Shown: in pieces, positions 29,573-38,193 of the stretch
How positions within the stretch are numbered: the stretch's first letter is position 1
How the letters are laid out: every line of letters starts with the position of its first letter
NCBI GenBank assembly: GCA_963730535.1
Contig: CAVSRU010000014.1
Span: 1-64,000, forward strand
Direction of reading: 5' to 3'
DNA length: 64,000 nt
Origin: DASSUW01 sp963730535
Lineage (GTDB): Bacteria; Actinomycetota; Thermoleophilia; Solirubrobacterales; Solirubrobacteraceae
Position numbers and translations under genes: made by a program
The notes under the pieces: generated by a model
Told to the model about the DNA's origin: nothing
Seen by the model: only the letters and a program-made list of their open reading frames with translations
Databases searched by the model: none

Positions 29573-29613
29573 CCTTTTGCGGAACTGTCTCCGCGCAGCG
29601 TGAGGCGATCAGG

Positions 29614-31867
29614 GTGAAATTCGGAGTTGGCCAACCCCACGTTCGGGTCGAAGACGCGTCGCTTCTCACGGGGCACGGGCGCTATCTCGCGGATCTCGTT
29701 CCGGACGACGCACTGCGAGCAGTGGTCGTGCGTTCCCCGCGTGCGCACGCGCAATTCAGCATTCAAGATCTGGAGGCGGTGCGGAGCCTTCCGGGCGTGC
29801 GGCTCGTGCTCACAGCGGCCGACGTCTCGGAGTATGGGTCGGTCCCTTGCCAGGGACTGATCAAGCCCTCGGACGAGGAGCGGATGTGGGTGCCGCCGTA
29901 TCCGTTGCTCGCGAGCGAGGAAGTACGCCACGTGGGCGACGCTGTTGCCTTCATCGTCGCCGATACCCTCGACGCGGCACGCGATGCGGCCGAAGCGGTG
30001 GAAATCGATTGGGAACCACTTCCGGCCGTCGCCGATCTGAAACTGGCGTCGACAGCCGACGCGCCGCAGGTTTGGCCGGAACGGACGGAAAACGTCGCAT
30101 TCACGGTCGAGCACGGCGACCGAGAGGGAACCGAGCAGGCCTTTGCGAAGGCTGCCAAGGTTGTCAGGCTCGAGCTCGTCAATCAGCGCCTCGTTGCGAA
30201 CTACATGGAGACGCGCGGCGCGATCGCGGAGCCGGCGTCAGGCGGCGAGCCGTTGAAACTCACGGTCAGCACCCAGGGCAGCCACATCATCCGCAATGCG
30301 CTCGCCGACAAGGTGTTCAAGATCCCGCACGATCAGTTGCGGGTCATCACGGGCGACGTGGGCGGTGGTTTTGGTGCCAAGCTCGGGCCGTATCGCGAGT
30401 ACGCACTTGCGGTGGTAGCGGCGCAGCGGACGAACCGGCCGGTCGCCTGGATCGCCGACCGCAGCGAGCATTTCCTCGGCGACGTGCATGGTCGCGACAA
30501 CGTGACCGTCGCCGAGATGGCGCTCGACAAGGGCAATCGCTTCCTCGCTATGCGCGTTGATACGATCGCCAATCTCGGCGCGTACCTGTCGTTCTTCGGG
30601 CCATTCATACCGGCGAACGGCGCGACGATGCTTCCCGGGGTCTACGCCATCCCGGTCATGTACGCGCGCATTCGCGGCATCTACACGCACACGCTGCCGG
30701 TTGATGCCTACCGCGGCGCGGGCCGCCCTGAGGCCGCATATGTGATCGAGCGCCTCGTCGATGCCGTCGCGCGCGAGGTTGGCGCCGGACAGGACGAACT
30801 GCGGCGGATCAATTTCATTCCGCCGTCAGCGATGCCTTACAAGACCGCGACGGGGCGCACCTACGACAGCGGCGAATTCGAGGGCCATCTTCTGCGCGCA
30901 CAGGCGCTTGCCGACTGGAAGGGCTTCGAAAAGCGGGCAAAGACCGCGGAGAAGAGCGGCCGCGTGCGCGGCATTGGAATCTCGAGCTACATCGAGGCGT
31001 GCGGCGGTGTCGGTGGTGAGACAGCGAAGCTCCACATTGAGCGTGATGGCACTGTGACGCTCTACATCGGCACGCAAACGAACGGACAGGGCCATGCGAC
31101 CGCCTACGCGCAGTTCGTCGCGGACGAATTGGACATACCGCCAGAGAAGGTCGTTACGCGGCAGGGCGATACGAACGACCTCCCGACCGGTGGTGGTACC
31201 GGCGGGTCGCGCTCGCTGCCTACGGGCGGACCCTCCGTCGGGATGGCCGCGAAGAAACTCGCCGGTCAGCTGAAGGAATTGGCCGCCGATGAACTGGAGG
31301 CGCCTGCCGACAGACTTGAAATTGTAGACGGTGCGGTGCGCGTCGCCGGCTCCAATCGGCTCGTTACATTCGCCGCACTCGCGCAAAAGCACGAGAAGTC
31401 CGAGAAGCTGATCGCACAGGACGCCTATCAGCCGCGTGCGCCGACGTATCCGAACGGCACGCATATCTGCGAGGTGGAGCTTGATCCGAATTCGGGCGCG
31501 ATCGAAATCGTCGGCTATTGGGTGGTCGACGACTTCGGATTCACGGTCAACCCGCTCTTGCTGGAAGGGCAGATCCACGGAGGCATCGTGCAGGGGGTCG
31601 GGCAGGCGCTCTCGGAGCAGGCGGTCTATGACTCGTCCGGACAGCTTCTTACTGCGAGCCTCATGGACTATGCGCTTCCGCACGCGCGCGACATGAGCAT
31701 GATCCAGTTCGAAACGCGAAACGTTCCCTGCACGACGCACGTTCTCGGGATCAAGGGCGCGGGCGAGGCGGGCACGATCGGTGCGTGTCCGGCCGTGATG
31801 AACGCTGTGGTGGACGCCCTCGACCGCGGTTTCGGCATTACTTCGATCGACATGCCGGCGACGCCCC
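29614..31867 (+). CDS. Second CoxL-like molybdopterin large subunit, 3' end lost at the assembly junction
   Basis: This is a tandem paralogue of the preceding gene, colinear along its whole length. It has TGDVGGGFGAKLG, AYRGAGRPEAAY (about residue 364) and KGAGEAGTIGACPAVMNAV. It starts at GTG 29614, behind AGG, because no ATG occupies this position. There is no frameshift in about 750 codons. The coding sequence is recognisable up to DMPATP at about 31,866. The sister gene then continues with E-R-V-W-R-A, but here unrelated actinobacterial sequence begins, so about a dozen residues are missing. The stop at 31,959 belongs to the foreign side. Confidence 0.88.
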
Positions 31868-31868
31868 G
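31857..31868. other. Junction between two unrelated genomes
   Basis: Up to about 31,866 the sequence encodes the end of an alphaproteobacterial CoxL-like protein. From about 31,858 it encodes, in another frame, the C-terminal half of an actinobacterial fatty acid desaturase. The two readings share only the short stretch CGGCGACGCCC. GC content, codon use and gene content all change here and never change back. Both proteins are cut mid-domain, so this is most likely a chimeric assembly join rather than natural transfer. Confidence 0.8.
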
Positions 31869-32459
31869 CTCATCGTTCAGCCGCGGCTCGTGTCGCGTTC
31901 GATGCGGCCGCGCATCCGACGCAGCGTCATGTTCACGAATCTCGCCATCGCGGTCCTGATCGCCGGTGTCTGTTGGCTTGTCGGTTGGCAGGCGTACCTG
32001 CTCGTCCAGGCTCCGACCATCGTGCTGGCCGGGGCGGCGGGCGTGTTCCTGTTCTATGTGCAACACCAGTTCGAGGACACCTACTGGGAGCACTCGGCGG
32101 GCTGGACGTTCGCCGATGCCGCCCTGCGAGGCAGTTCCTACCTGAAGCTCCCGAAGACCCTCCAGTTCTTCACGGGCAACATCGGTCTCCACCACGTGCA
32201 TCACCTCAACGCCCGCGTCCCGAACTACAACCTGCAGCGCGCACATGACGAGAGTCGGATGTTCGACGCCGTTCCCACGCTGTCGCTGTGGGATGGCCTG
32301 CGCGCCGTCCGGTTGAAACTGTGGGACGAGCAGGCCGGACGCCTGGTCGGCTTCGCCGAGGCGTCGCGCCGCGTCCGCTCAGCTGCTCCTCTCGAAGACG
32401 AGTCGGTAGTGGTCGAGCAGCTCGCGCTCGAAGCAGACACTGTTGGCGCTCACCCCTGA
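31858..32459 (+). CDS. Fatty acid desaturase, C-terminal fragment
   Basis: Only the C-terminal half of a membrane di-iron fatty acid desaturase is present. It includes a membrane segment pair (about 31,940-32,060), the second histidine region YVQHQFEDTYWEH and the third histidine box GLHHVHHLNARVPNYN. The N-terminal half with the first HXXXXH box is missing because the assembly junction lies immediately upstream. The recognisable protein ends near 32,360 (RLVGFAEA). The frame continues to 32,459 and overlaps the convergent methyltransferase gene by about 80 bases. Pairing with a lipid-modifying methyltransferase suggests a fatty acid modification locus. Confidence 0.82.
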
Positions 32460-33281
32460 CGTGAACGCCAGCCGGAAGTCGGCGCTCGACAGCCAGCGCG
32501 GCAGCAGCCGCAGCTTGATGAGTGTCTTCTGCAGGCTCGGGCGGGCAAACCGCTCGCGCCATTGGCGGATCGTCTCGATGTAGTCGAGCCGGCCGCTGCT
32601 GCTCTGCACGAGACGGAAGTACGGGGCAGCAGCGCGGACGATCTGATCGCATCCGCTTGGGAGCCAGGAGCCCGGGAACTGCCGTCCCATCAGGGCGAGA
32701 TACCACGCGTCGGAGTCCCGCATTGCGTCGATGCCGATCTCATCGGCGGGGATCATCCGGCGCCCGAAGACCATCGTCTGGAGGAACAGCCGCCCGTCGT
32801 CGGGCAGCACGCCGGCGATGCGGCCGAAGAGCCCGCGGTAGATCTCATCCTGCCGGCCGGCCCGATGCTCCTCCGGCGAGCAGAAGTGCTCGAACGCACC
32901 GAGGCTCGCCACGGCGTCGAACTCGCCGAACGTGTCGGGAGCGAGCTGCCGGGCGTCGAACAGGTGGACGTCCAGGCCGTGCCGCCTGCACGCGGCCACC
33001 TGCGCGGACGACAGCGTGACCCCGACGCCGACCCCGCCTCGCCCGTGCACGTAGTGCAGCAGTGGCCCCCAGCCGCATCCGAGGTCGAGCAGCCGCCGCC
33101 CGGGGCCGATCCCGAGCTGGTCGGCCACGTACTCGTGCTTCCGGCGCTGCGCCTCCTCGAGGCTCAGCGAGAAGTCGCCGTCGTACTTCGCTCCGCTGAA
33201 GTCCGCCAGCTCTCCGAGGCTGAGGCGGAGGATGCGGTCAGTCAGCGAGTAGGTGAACTCGAGGTCGTCCTGGTCGGCCAT
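32379..33281 (-). CDS. SAM-dependent methyltransferase of the cyclopropane-fatty-acyl-phospholipid synthase family
   Basis: The 300-residue protein has the SAM-binding motif LLDLGCGWGPLLHYV and the family segment GVTLSSAQVAACRRHGLDVH, followed by VASLGAFEHF, where cyclopropane synthases have their bicarbonate-linked region. These enzymes methylate unsaturated acyl chains of membrane lipids to cyclopropane or methyl-branched forms. ATG 33281 gives MADQDDLEFTYS; the upstream in-frame extension is Arg-rich and not conserved-looking. It converges with the desaturase fragment, so substrate (double bond) and modification may be linked. The exact product is not determined. Confidence 0.82.
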   Translation of the reverse strand: MADQDDLEFTYSLTDRILRLSLGELADFSGAKYDGDFSLSLEEAQRRKHEYVADQLGIGPGRRLLDLGCGWGPLLHYVHGRGGVGVGVTLSSAQVAACRRHGLDVHLFDARQLAPDTFGEFDAVASLGAFEHFCSPEEHRAGRQDEIYRGLFGRIAGVLPDDGRLFLQTMVFGRRMIPADEIGIDAMRDSDAWYLALMGRQFPGSWLPSGCDQIVRAAAPYFRLVQSSSGRLDYIETIRQWRERFARPSLQKTLIKLRLLPRWLSSADFRLAFTSGVSANSVCFERELLDHYRLVFERSS

Positions 33282-33387
33282 GCCGAACCTCGCCTGCCGG
33301 ACCCTACTCCTCTTGCCGTCCCACCTGACCCCGCGCGACGTGGTCCCAGAGCGCGGCCCCGCGCGCTCGCGTCGAAGTAGCCCTGGT

Positions 33388-33731
33388 TCAGCCGGCCGGG
33401 ATGTCCGCGCACGCGACGACCGGGAACCCGCCCGTGTAGTCGTGGACGTTGATGGAGAAGCCGCCGGTCCGAAAGTCCGAAAGCGGCGCGTCGACCGAGG
33501 TCTTCGACTTCCCGTTTTCCACATCGCGGAGGGCCATCACCTGACGTTGTGGATGTGTGTCGGATGGTCGCCCTTCGGCCTGACCGCGAGGGCGACCGTC
33601 TCGTCGGCCGCCGCGATCGCGGTGGTCGTGCCCGTCGCTGACGCCGTCGGCGGGGTTGACCGTGCCGGCGCGGATGTCTCGTCGCCACCTCCGCATGCCG
33701 CCAATATCAAACGCCCGTGGGGACGAAGCAT
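33388..33731 (-). CDS. Small lipoprotein with superoxide-dismutase/CHRD-like fold features (apparent frameshift)
   Basis: The predicted protein of about 114 residues has a short signal with lipobox LILAAC, a Ser/Thr/Ala-rich linker, and a compact domain including MALRDVENGKSKTS and FSINVHDYTGGFPVVACADI. The end resembles small secreted beta proteins in which an INVH segment is followed by VACGDI, but I cannot name a family with certainty. One base is missing at 33,539-33,541, in a GG that should be GGG. Start ATG 33731 is chosen for the lipobox spacing. It lies between the methyltransferase and the response regulator on the same strand, with about 100 bases on each side. Confidence 0.55.
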
Positions 33732-33855
33732 GCGACGAAGCGCCGGCGTTTCGTTGCGAAGGAAACGCAAACCAGCGTCCACCTCTCAGACACCGCTGTC
33801 AAGACGGCGCCACGCAGGCCAGTGGCGGCCCGCGACAACGAGCACGCGAAGCGGG

Positions 33856-34545
33856 CTAGGAGATGCCGCTTCGTACGGCCTCAACGGCTGCTTGGATGCG
33901 GTTCTCGAGGTGAAGCTTGGCGAGGATTCCGGCGACGTGGTTGGCGACGGTGTTCGGGCTCAGCGAGAGGTCTCGCGCGATCTCGTTGTTGCTTTTGCCG
34001 CTAGCGAGTTGCTTGAAGATCTCGAGCTCGCGGTCGGTTAGAGCAGTGCGGATGGCAACCGCGGCGATGGCGCTGGTCTTGACGGGGATGTCCAGCTCGC
34101 GAATGCGCTGCAGGAGCTTCCCGGCGATCTTCGAGGACAGCACCGATTCTCCGGCGGCCGTGGCTTTGATGGCGCTGATGATCGTCTCGACCGGCGCGCT
34201 CTTAAGTATGTAGCCGCGGGCGCCGGCGACGATCGCTTCGACGACGCGGTTCTGTTCGCTACGGGTGAGGACCAGCACGCGCGAAGTGGGCGCGAGCAGT
34301 CCGAGCTGTTCGATCGCTCGCACTCCCGACATTCCGGGAAGCTGCAGGTCCATCAGCACGACGTCCGGGCGCACGTCGACCACGAGTTCGAGCGCGTCCT
34401 CTCCGGTTGCGGCCTCGCCGACGAGCTCAAGTCCGCTGCTCGCTAGCGCCTGCGCGAGTGCCACGCTGATCAGCGGCTCGTCGTCGACCAGCACGACTGT
34501 CGGCGGTCGACGCTCGGCGGCGGCGGGGTTGTTCTCGGCTGGCAT
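33856..34545 (-). CDS. NarL/FixJ-type response regulator with LuxR DNA-binding domain
   Basis: This 229-residue regulator has a receiver domain (about residues 15-130) with acidic pocket VDDEP, phospho-acceptor in VVLMDLQLPGMSG and the lysine in GYILKSA. A LuxR-type helix-turn-helix follows near 165-225, with LTDRELEIFKQLASGKSN and LSPNTVANHVAGIL. I use ATG 34545 (MPAENN), because the upstream in-frame extension is basic and repetitive. No histidine kinase is adjacent. The only kinase in the window (53,231-53,923) is of the matching HisKA_3 type but 19 kb away. The target genes are unknown. Confidence 0.88.
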   Translation of the reverse strand: MPAENNPAAAERRPPTVVLVDDEPLISVALAQALASSGLELVGEAATGEDALELVVDVRPDVVLMDLQLPGMSGVRAIEQLGLLAPTSRVLVLTRSEQNRVVEAIVAGARGYILKSAPVETIISAIKATAAGESVLSSKIAGKLLQRIRELDIPVKTSAIAAVAIRTALTDRELEIFKQLASGKSNNEIARDLSLSPNTVANHVAGILAKLHLENRIQAAVEAVRSGIS

Positions 34546-35075
34546 CTGAGCCTTTCGAGCGTCAACCCGGCTCACGGCCGGATCCCAAATCGTCGCAACG
34601 GCCGAGAGCGGCCGGGGCCAACGTTGGCGAGTAGTTCGATCGGACCCCTTTCTGCGCCCAAGAGGGCCTGAGCGAACCATTTACAGCGCCGCCCCCGCGC
34701 CGTACCTTCGATGAAGGTTGCCGCGGCCCCGGGCAGCCTGTGGCTCGCAAGGATTGAGGTGCGTCGTGGTGGTGGCCGGGTTCGCCGCACATTGGCTGCT
34801 GTGCATGCTTACGCTCGCGCCGGAGCGGCCGGAAGTCAAGGCCGCTGAACACCGCCCGGCCGGGTCGCGCAGACCGTGCTTGCGGCGCGGGCCAACGATG
34901 CGGGGATCTCACTCGCGGGTTCTCGCTCACGCAAGCCTGCCAGCGGCCGACTCGCCGCGTGCTCGAGCTGCTCGAGCACGAGTTCAAGCATCACAGCGAT
35001 GCGGACAGGACCTGCCCGCCACCGGCCCGGACCGCAGCGCACAAAACCACCGTCCCCAACAACGGAGAGACCCGC
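34546..35075. other. Intergenic region of 530 bases without a confident gene
   Basis: This region separates the divergent response regulator and the first epoxide hydrolase gene and must contain both promoters. A 46-codon open frame at 34,711-34,848 (plus) lacks a ribosome site and is not recognised. The last 120 bases can be read in frame with the epoxide hydrolase, with a helix-like LELLEHEFKHH, which may be the tail of a lost gene or an extended N-terminus. I see no tRNA and no strong hairpin. Confidence 0.5.
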
Positions 35076-36299
35076 ATGACTGTCACGGTCGAAAAGTCAG
35101 CGGACGCCACAGCGATCCGTCCGTTCACGATCGAGACGCCCGAGGCGGACCTCGAGGACCTGCGTGCGCGCATCGCGGCCACGCGCTGGCCCGAGAAGGA
35201 GACCGTCCCGGATGACTCGCAGGGCGTGCCGCTGGCGACGATGCAGAAGCTCGCGCGCTACTGGGCGACCGACTACGACTGGCGCAGGTGCGAGGCCGAG
35301 CTGAACGCGCTGCCGCAGTTCATCACCGAGATCGACGGGCTCGACATCCACTTCATCCACGTTCGCTCGCAGCACGAGGACGCGCTGCCGCTCGTCGTCA
35401 ACCATGGATGGCCCGGCTCGATCATCGAGCAGCTGAAGATCATCGATCGGCTGACCGATCCGACGGCATACGGCGCGAGCGCAGGCGACGCCTTCCATGT
35501 GGTGATCCCGTCGATGCCGGGCTACGGGTTCTCGGGCAAGCCGACGGGCACGGGCTGGGGCCCGGAGCGCATGGGGCGCGCGTGGGCGGAGCTGATGAAG
35601 CGGCTCGGCTACACCGGGTACGTCGCTCAGGGCGGCGACTGGGGCGCGTTCGTGGTCGACCAGATGGGCGTCCAGGCACCGGCGGGATTGCTCGCGATCC
35701 ACACGAACATGCCCGCCACGGTGCCGGCCGACGTCGACAAGGCCTCCCTGGCCGGCGACCCGCCGCCGCCCGATCTCTCGGCCGAGGAGCGGCGTGCGTA
35801 CGACGGGCTGATCAGGACGTACGGCCAGGTCGAGTACGCCAAGATGATGGCGGCGCGCCCGCAGACCCTGTACGGCATCGCGGACTCACCCGTCGGCCTT
35901 GCCGCCTGGCTGCTCGACCACAACGATGCCGACGGCCAGCCGGCCGTGGCGGTGGCCAAGGCGCTGGAGCGGACCGAGAGCGAGACGGGCGAGCTGACGC
36001 GTGACGAGGTCCTCGACAACATCACGCTCTACTGGCTGACGAACACCGGGGTCTCCGCGTCTCGCCTCTACTGGGAGTACAAGGGCGGCTTCTTCAACGC
36101 CAAGGGCGTGAACATCCCGGTTGCCGTAACGGTCTTCCCCAGCGAGCAGTACCAGGCGCCGCGGAGCTGGGCCGAGGAGGCCTACCCCAACCTCATCTAC
36201 TTCAACGAGGTCGACAGGGGCGGTCACTTCGCCGCCTGGGAGGAGCCGGAGCTGTTCTCGGCCGAGCTCCGCGAGGCGTTCCGGTCGCTGAGGACTTGA
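35076..36299 (+). CDS. Epoxide hydrolase, EHN-domain family (first copy)
   Basis: The 407-residue protein belongs to the microsomal/juvenile-hormone epoxide hydrolase type. The N-terminal EHN domain (about residues 15-120) contains RIAATRWPEKE and NALPQFITEIDGLDIHFIHV. The alpha/beta hydrolase core has the oxyanion motif NHGWPGS, the nucleophile aspartate in QGGDWGAF and the catalytic histidine in DRGGHFAAWEEPELF. Start ATG 35076 follows GGAGAG. It is followed after 21 bases by a different epoxide hydrolase. Both genes are repeated in a tandem duplication, and this copy differs from its twin (36,950) at only a handful of residues. Confidence 0.9.
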   Translation: MTVTVEKSADATAIRPFTIETPEADLEDLRARIAATRWPEKETVPDDSQGVPLATMQKLARYWATDYDWRRCEAELNALPQFITEIDGLDIHFIHVRSQHEDALPLVVNHGWPGSIIEQLKIIDRLTDPTAYGASAGDAFHVVIPSMPGYGFSGKPTGTGWGPERMGRAWAELMKRLGYTGYVAQGGDWGAFVVDQMGVQAPAGLLAIHTNMPATVPADVDKASLAGDPPPPDLSAEERRAYDGLIRTYGQVEYAKMMAARPQTLYGIADSPVGLAAWLLDHNDADGQPAVAVAKALERTESETGELTRDEVLDNITLYWLTNTGVSASRLYWEYKGGFFNAKGVNIPVAVTVFPSEQYQAPRSWAEEAYPNLIYFNEVDRGGHFAAWEEPELFSAELREAFRSLRT

Positions 36300-36320
36300 A
36301 ACGAACCAAAGGAGCGACGT

Positions 36321-36896
36321 ATGTCCGTTATGGCTGAAGCAACAGCGATCCGCCCGTTCCACATTGAGGTTCCGGAGGAGCAGCTCGCTGAGCTCCACCG
36401 CCGCGTCGAAGCGACGCGCTGGCCCTCCGGGGAGCTCGTCGACGACCGGTCGCAAGGCGTGCAACTGGCGACGATCCAGGCGCTCGCCCGCTACTGGACG
36501 ACGGAACACGACTGGCGGGCGTGCGAGGCGCGACTGAACGCGCTGCCGCAGTTCATGACCGAGATCGACGGCGTGGACATCCACTTCATCCACGTGAAGT
36601 CGCCGCACGAGAACGCGTTGCCGCTGATCATGACGCACGGCTGGCCGGGCTCTGTCGTCGAGCTCCTCGAGACCGTCGGCCCGCTCACCGACCCGACCGC
36701 GCATGGCGGCGACGCCGTGGACGCCTTCGACCTGGTGCTGCCGTCGCTGCCCGGCTACGGCTTCTCCGGCGAGCCGGCCGAGCTCGGTTGGGACGCCAGC
36801 CGCACCGCACGCGCGTGGGCGGAGCTGATGCACCGCCTCGGCTACACCCGCTACGTCGCCCAGGGCGGCGACGTGGGTGCCCTCGTCACGGACTGA
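36321..36896 (+). pseudogene. Epoxide hydrolase, second type, truncated by the tandem duplication
   Basis: This is the first half (191 codons) of the gene found complete at 38,194-39,393. It contains the EHN domain, THGWPGS and QGGDVGALVTD. A missing C after 36,893 creates an early TGA, another base is missing about ten bases later, and homology stops at 36,923, where the leader of the next gene copy begins. Even without the indels the product would lack the catalytic histidine. It keeps a good ribosome site (AAGGAG) and could still be translated into a half-protein. Confidence 0.85.
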
Positions 36897-36949
36897 TGGG
36901 CCGCAGGCGGTCGAGGGTTTGGCACCGTCCCAACAACGGAGAGACCCGC

Positions 36950-38173
36950 ATGACTGTCGCGGTCGAAAAGTCAGCGGACGCCACAGCGATGCGTCCGTTC
37001 ACGATCGAGACGCCCGAGGCGGACCTCGAGGACCTGCGTGCGCGCATCGCGGCCACGCGCTGGCCTGAGAAGGAAACCGTCCCGGATGACTCGCAGGGCG
37101 TGCCGCTGGCGACGATGCAGAAGCTCGCGCGCTACTGGGCGACCGACTACGACTGGCGCAGGTGCGAGGCCGAGCTGAACGCGCTGCCACAGTTCATCAC
37201 CGAGATCGACGGGCTCGACATCCACTTCATCCACGTTCGCTCGCAGCACGAGGACGCGCTGCCGCTCATCGTGAACCATGGATGGCCCGGCTCGATTATC
37301 GAGCAGCTGAAGATCATCGATCGGCTGACCGATCCGGCGGCATACGGCGCGAGGGCAGGCGACGCCTTCCATGTGGTGATCCCGTCGATGCCGGGCTACG
37401 GGTTCTCGGGCAAGCCGACGGGCACGGGCTGGGGCCCGGAGCGCATGGGGCGCGCGTGGGCGGAGCTGATGAAGCGGCTCGGCTACACCGGGTACGTCGC
37501 TCAGGGCGGCGACTGGGGCGCGTTCGTGGTCGACCAGATGGGCGTCCAGGCACCGGCGGGATTGCTCGCGATCCACACGAACATGCCCGCCACGGTGCCG
37601 GCCGACGTCGACAAGGCCTCCCTGGCCGGCGACCCGCCGCCGCCCGATCTCTCGGCCGAGGAGCGGCGTGCGTACGACGGGCTGATCAGGACGTACGGCC
37701 AGGTCGAGTACGCCAAGATGATGGCGGCGCGCCCGCAGACCCTGTACGGCATCGCGGACTCACCCGTCGGCCTTGCCGCCTGGCTGCTCGACCACAACGA
37801 TGCCGACGGCCAGCCGGCCGTGGCGGTGGCCAAGGCGCTGGAGCGGACCGAGAGCGAGACGGGCGAGCTGACGCGTGACGAGGTCCTCGACAACATCACG
37901 CTCTACTGGCTGACGAACACAGGGGTCTCGGCGTCTCGCCTCTACTGGGAGTACAAGGGCGGCTTCTTCAACGCCAAGGGCGTGAACATCCCGGTTGCCG
38001 TGACGGTCTTCCCCAGCGAGCAGTACCAGGCGCCGCGGAGCTGGGCCGAGGAGGCCTACCCCAACCTCATCTACTTCAACGAGGTCGACAGGGGCGGTCA
38101 CTTCGCCGCCTGGGAGCAGCCGGAGCTGTTCTCGGCCGAGCTCCGCAAGGCGTTCCGGTCGCTGAGGACTTAA
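36950..38173 (+). CDS. Epoxide hydrolase, EHN-domain family (second copy)
   Basis: This is a near-identical twin of the gene at 35,076, also 407 residues, with NHGWPGS, QGGDWGAF and DRGGHFAAWEQPELF. Differences include Ala for Val at position 4, Met for Ile in the first strand, Ala for Thr and Arg for Ser in the PAAYGARAGD stretch, and Gln and Lys for two glutamates near the end. An open frame runs in from 36,521 in the upstream truncated gene, but that is a shadow frame. The correct start is ATG 36950 behind GGAGAG. The complete second-type gene follows after 20 bases. Confidence 0.9.
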   Translation: MTVAVEKSADATAMRPFTIETPEADLEDLRARIAATRWPEKETVPDDSQGVPLATMQKLARYWATDYDWRRCEAELNALPQFITEIDGLDIHFIHVRSQHEDALPLIVNHGWPGSIIEQLKIIDRLTDPAAYGARAGDAFHVVIPSMPGYGFSGKPTGTGWGPERMGRAWAELMKRLGYTGYVAQGGDWGAFVVDQMGVQAPAGLLAIHTNMPATVPADVDKASLAGDPPPPDLSAEERRAYDGLIRTYGQVEYAKMMAARPQTLYGIADSPVGLAAWLLDHNDADGQPAVAVAKALERTESETGELTRDEVLDNITLYWLTNTGVSASRLYWEYKGGFFNAKGVNIPVAVTVFPSEQYQAPRSWAEEAYPNLIYFNEVDRGGHFAAWEQPELFSAELRKAFRSLRT

Positions 38174-38193
38174 ACGAACCAAAGGAGCGACGT

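Noticed and set aside
36521..38173. 550-codon fusion frame joining the truncated epoxide hydrolase region to the next copy
   Set aside because: The first 140 codons are a shadow frame of the truncated gene. The real start is ATG 36950.
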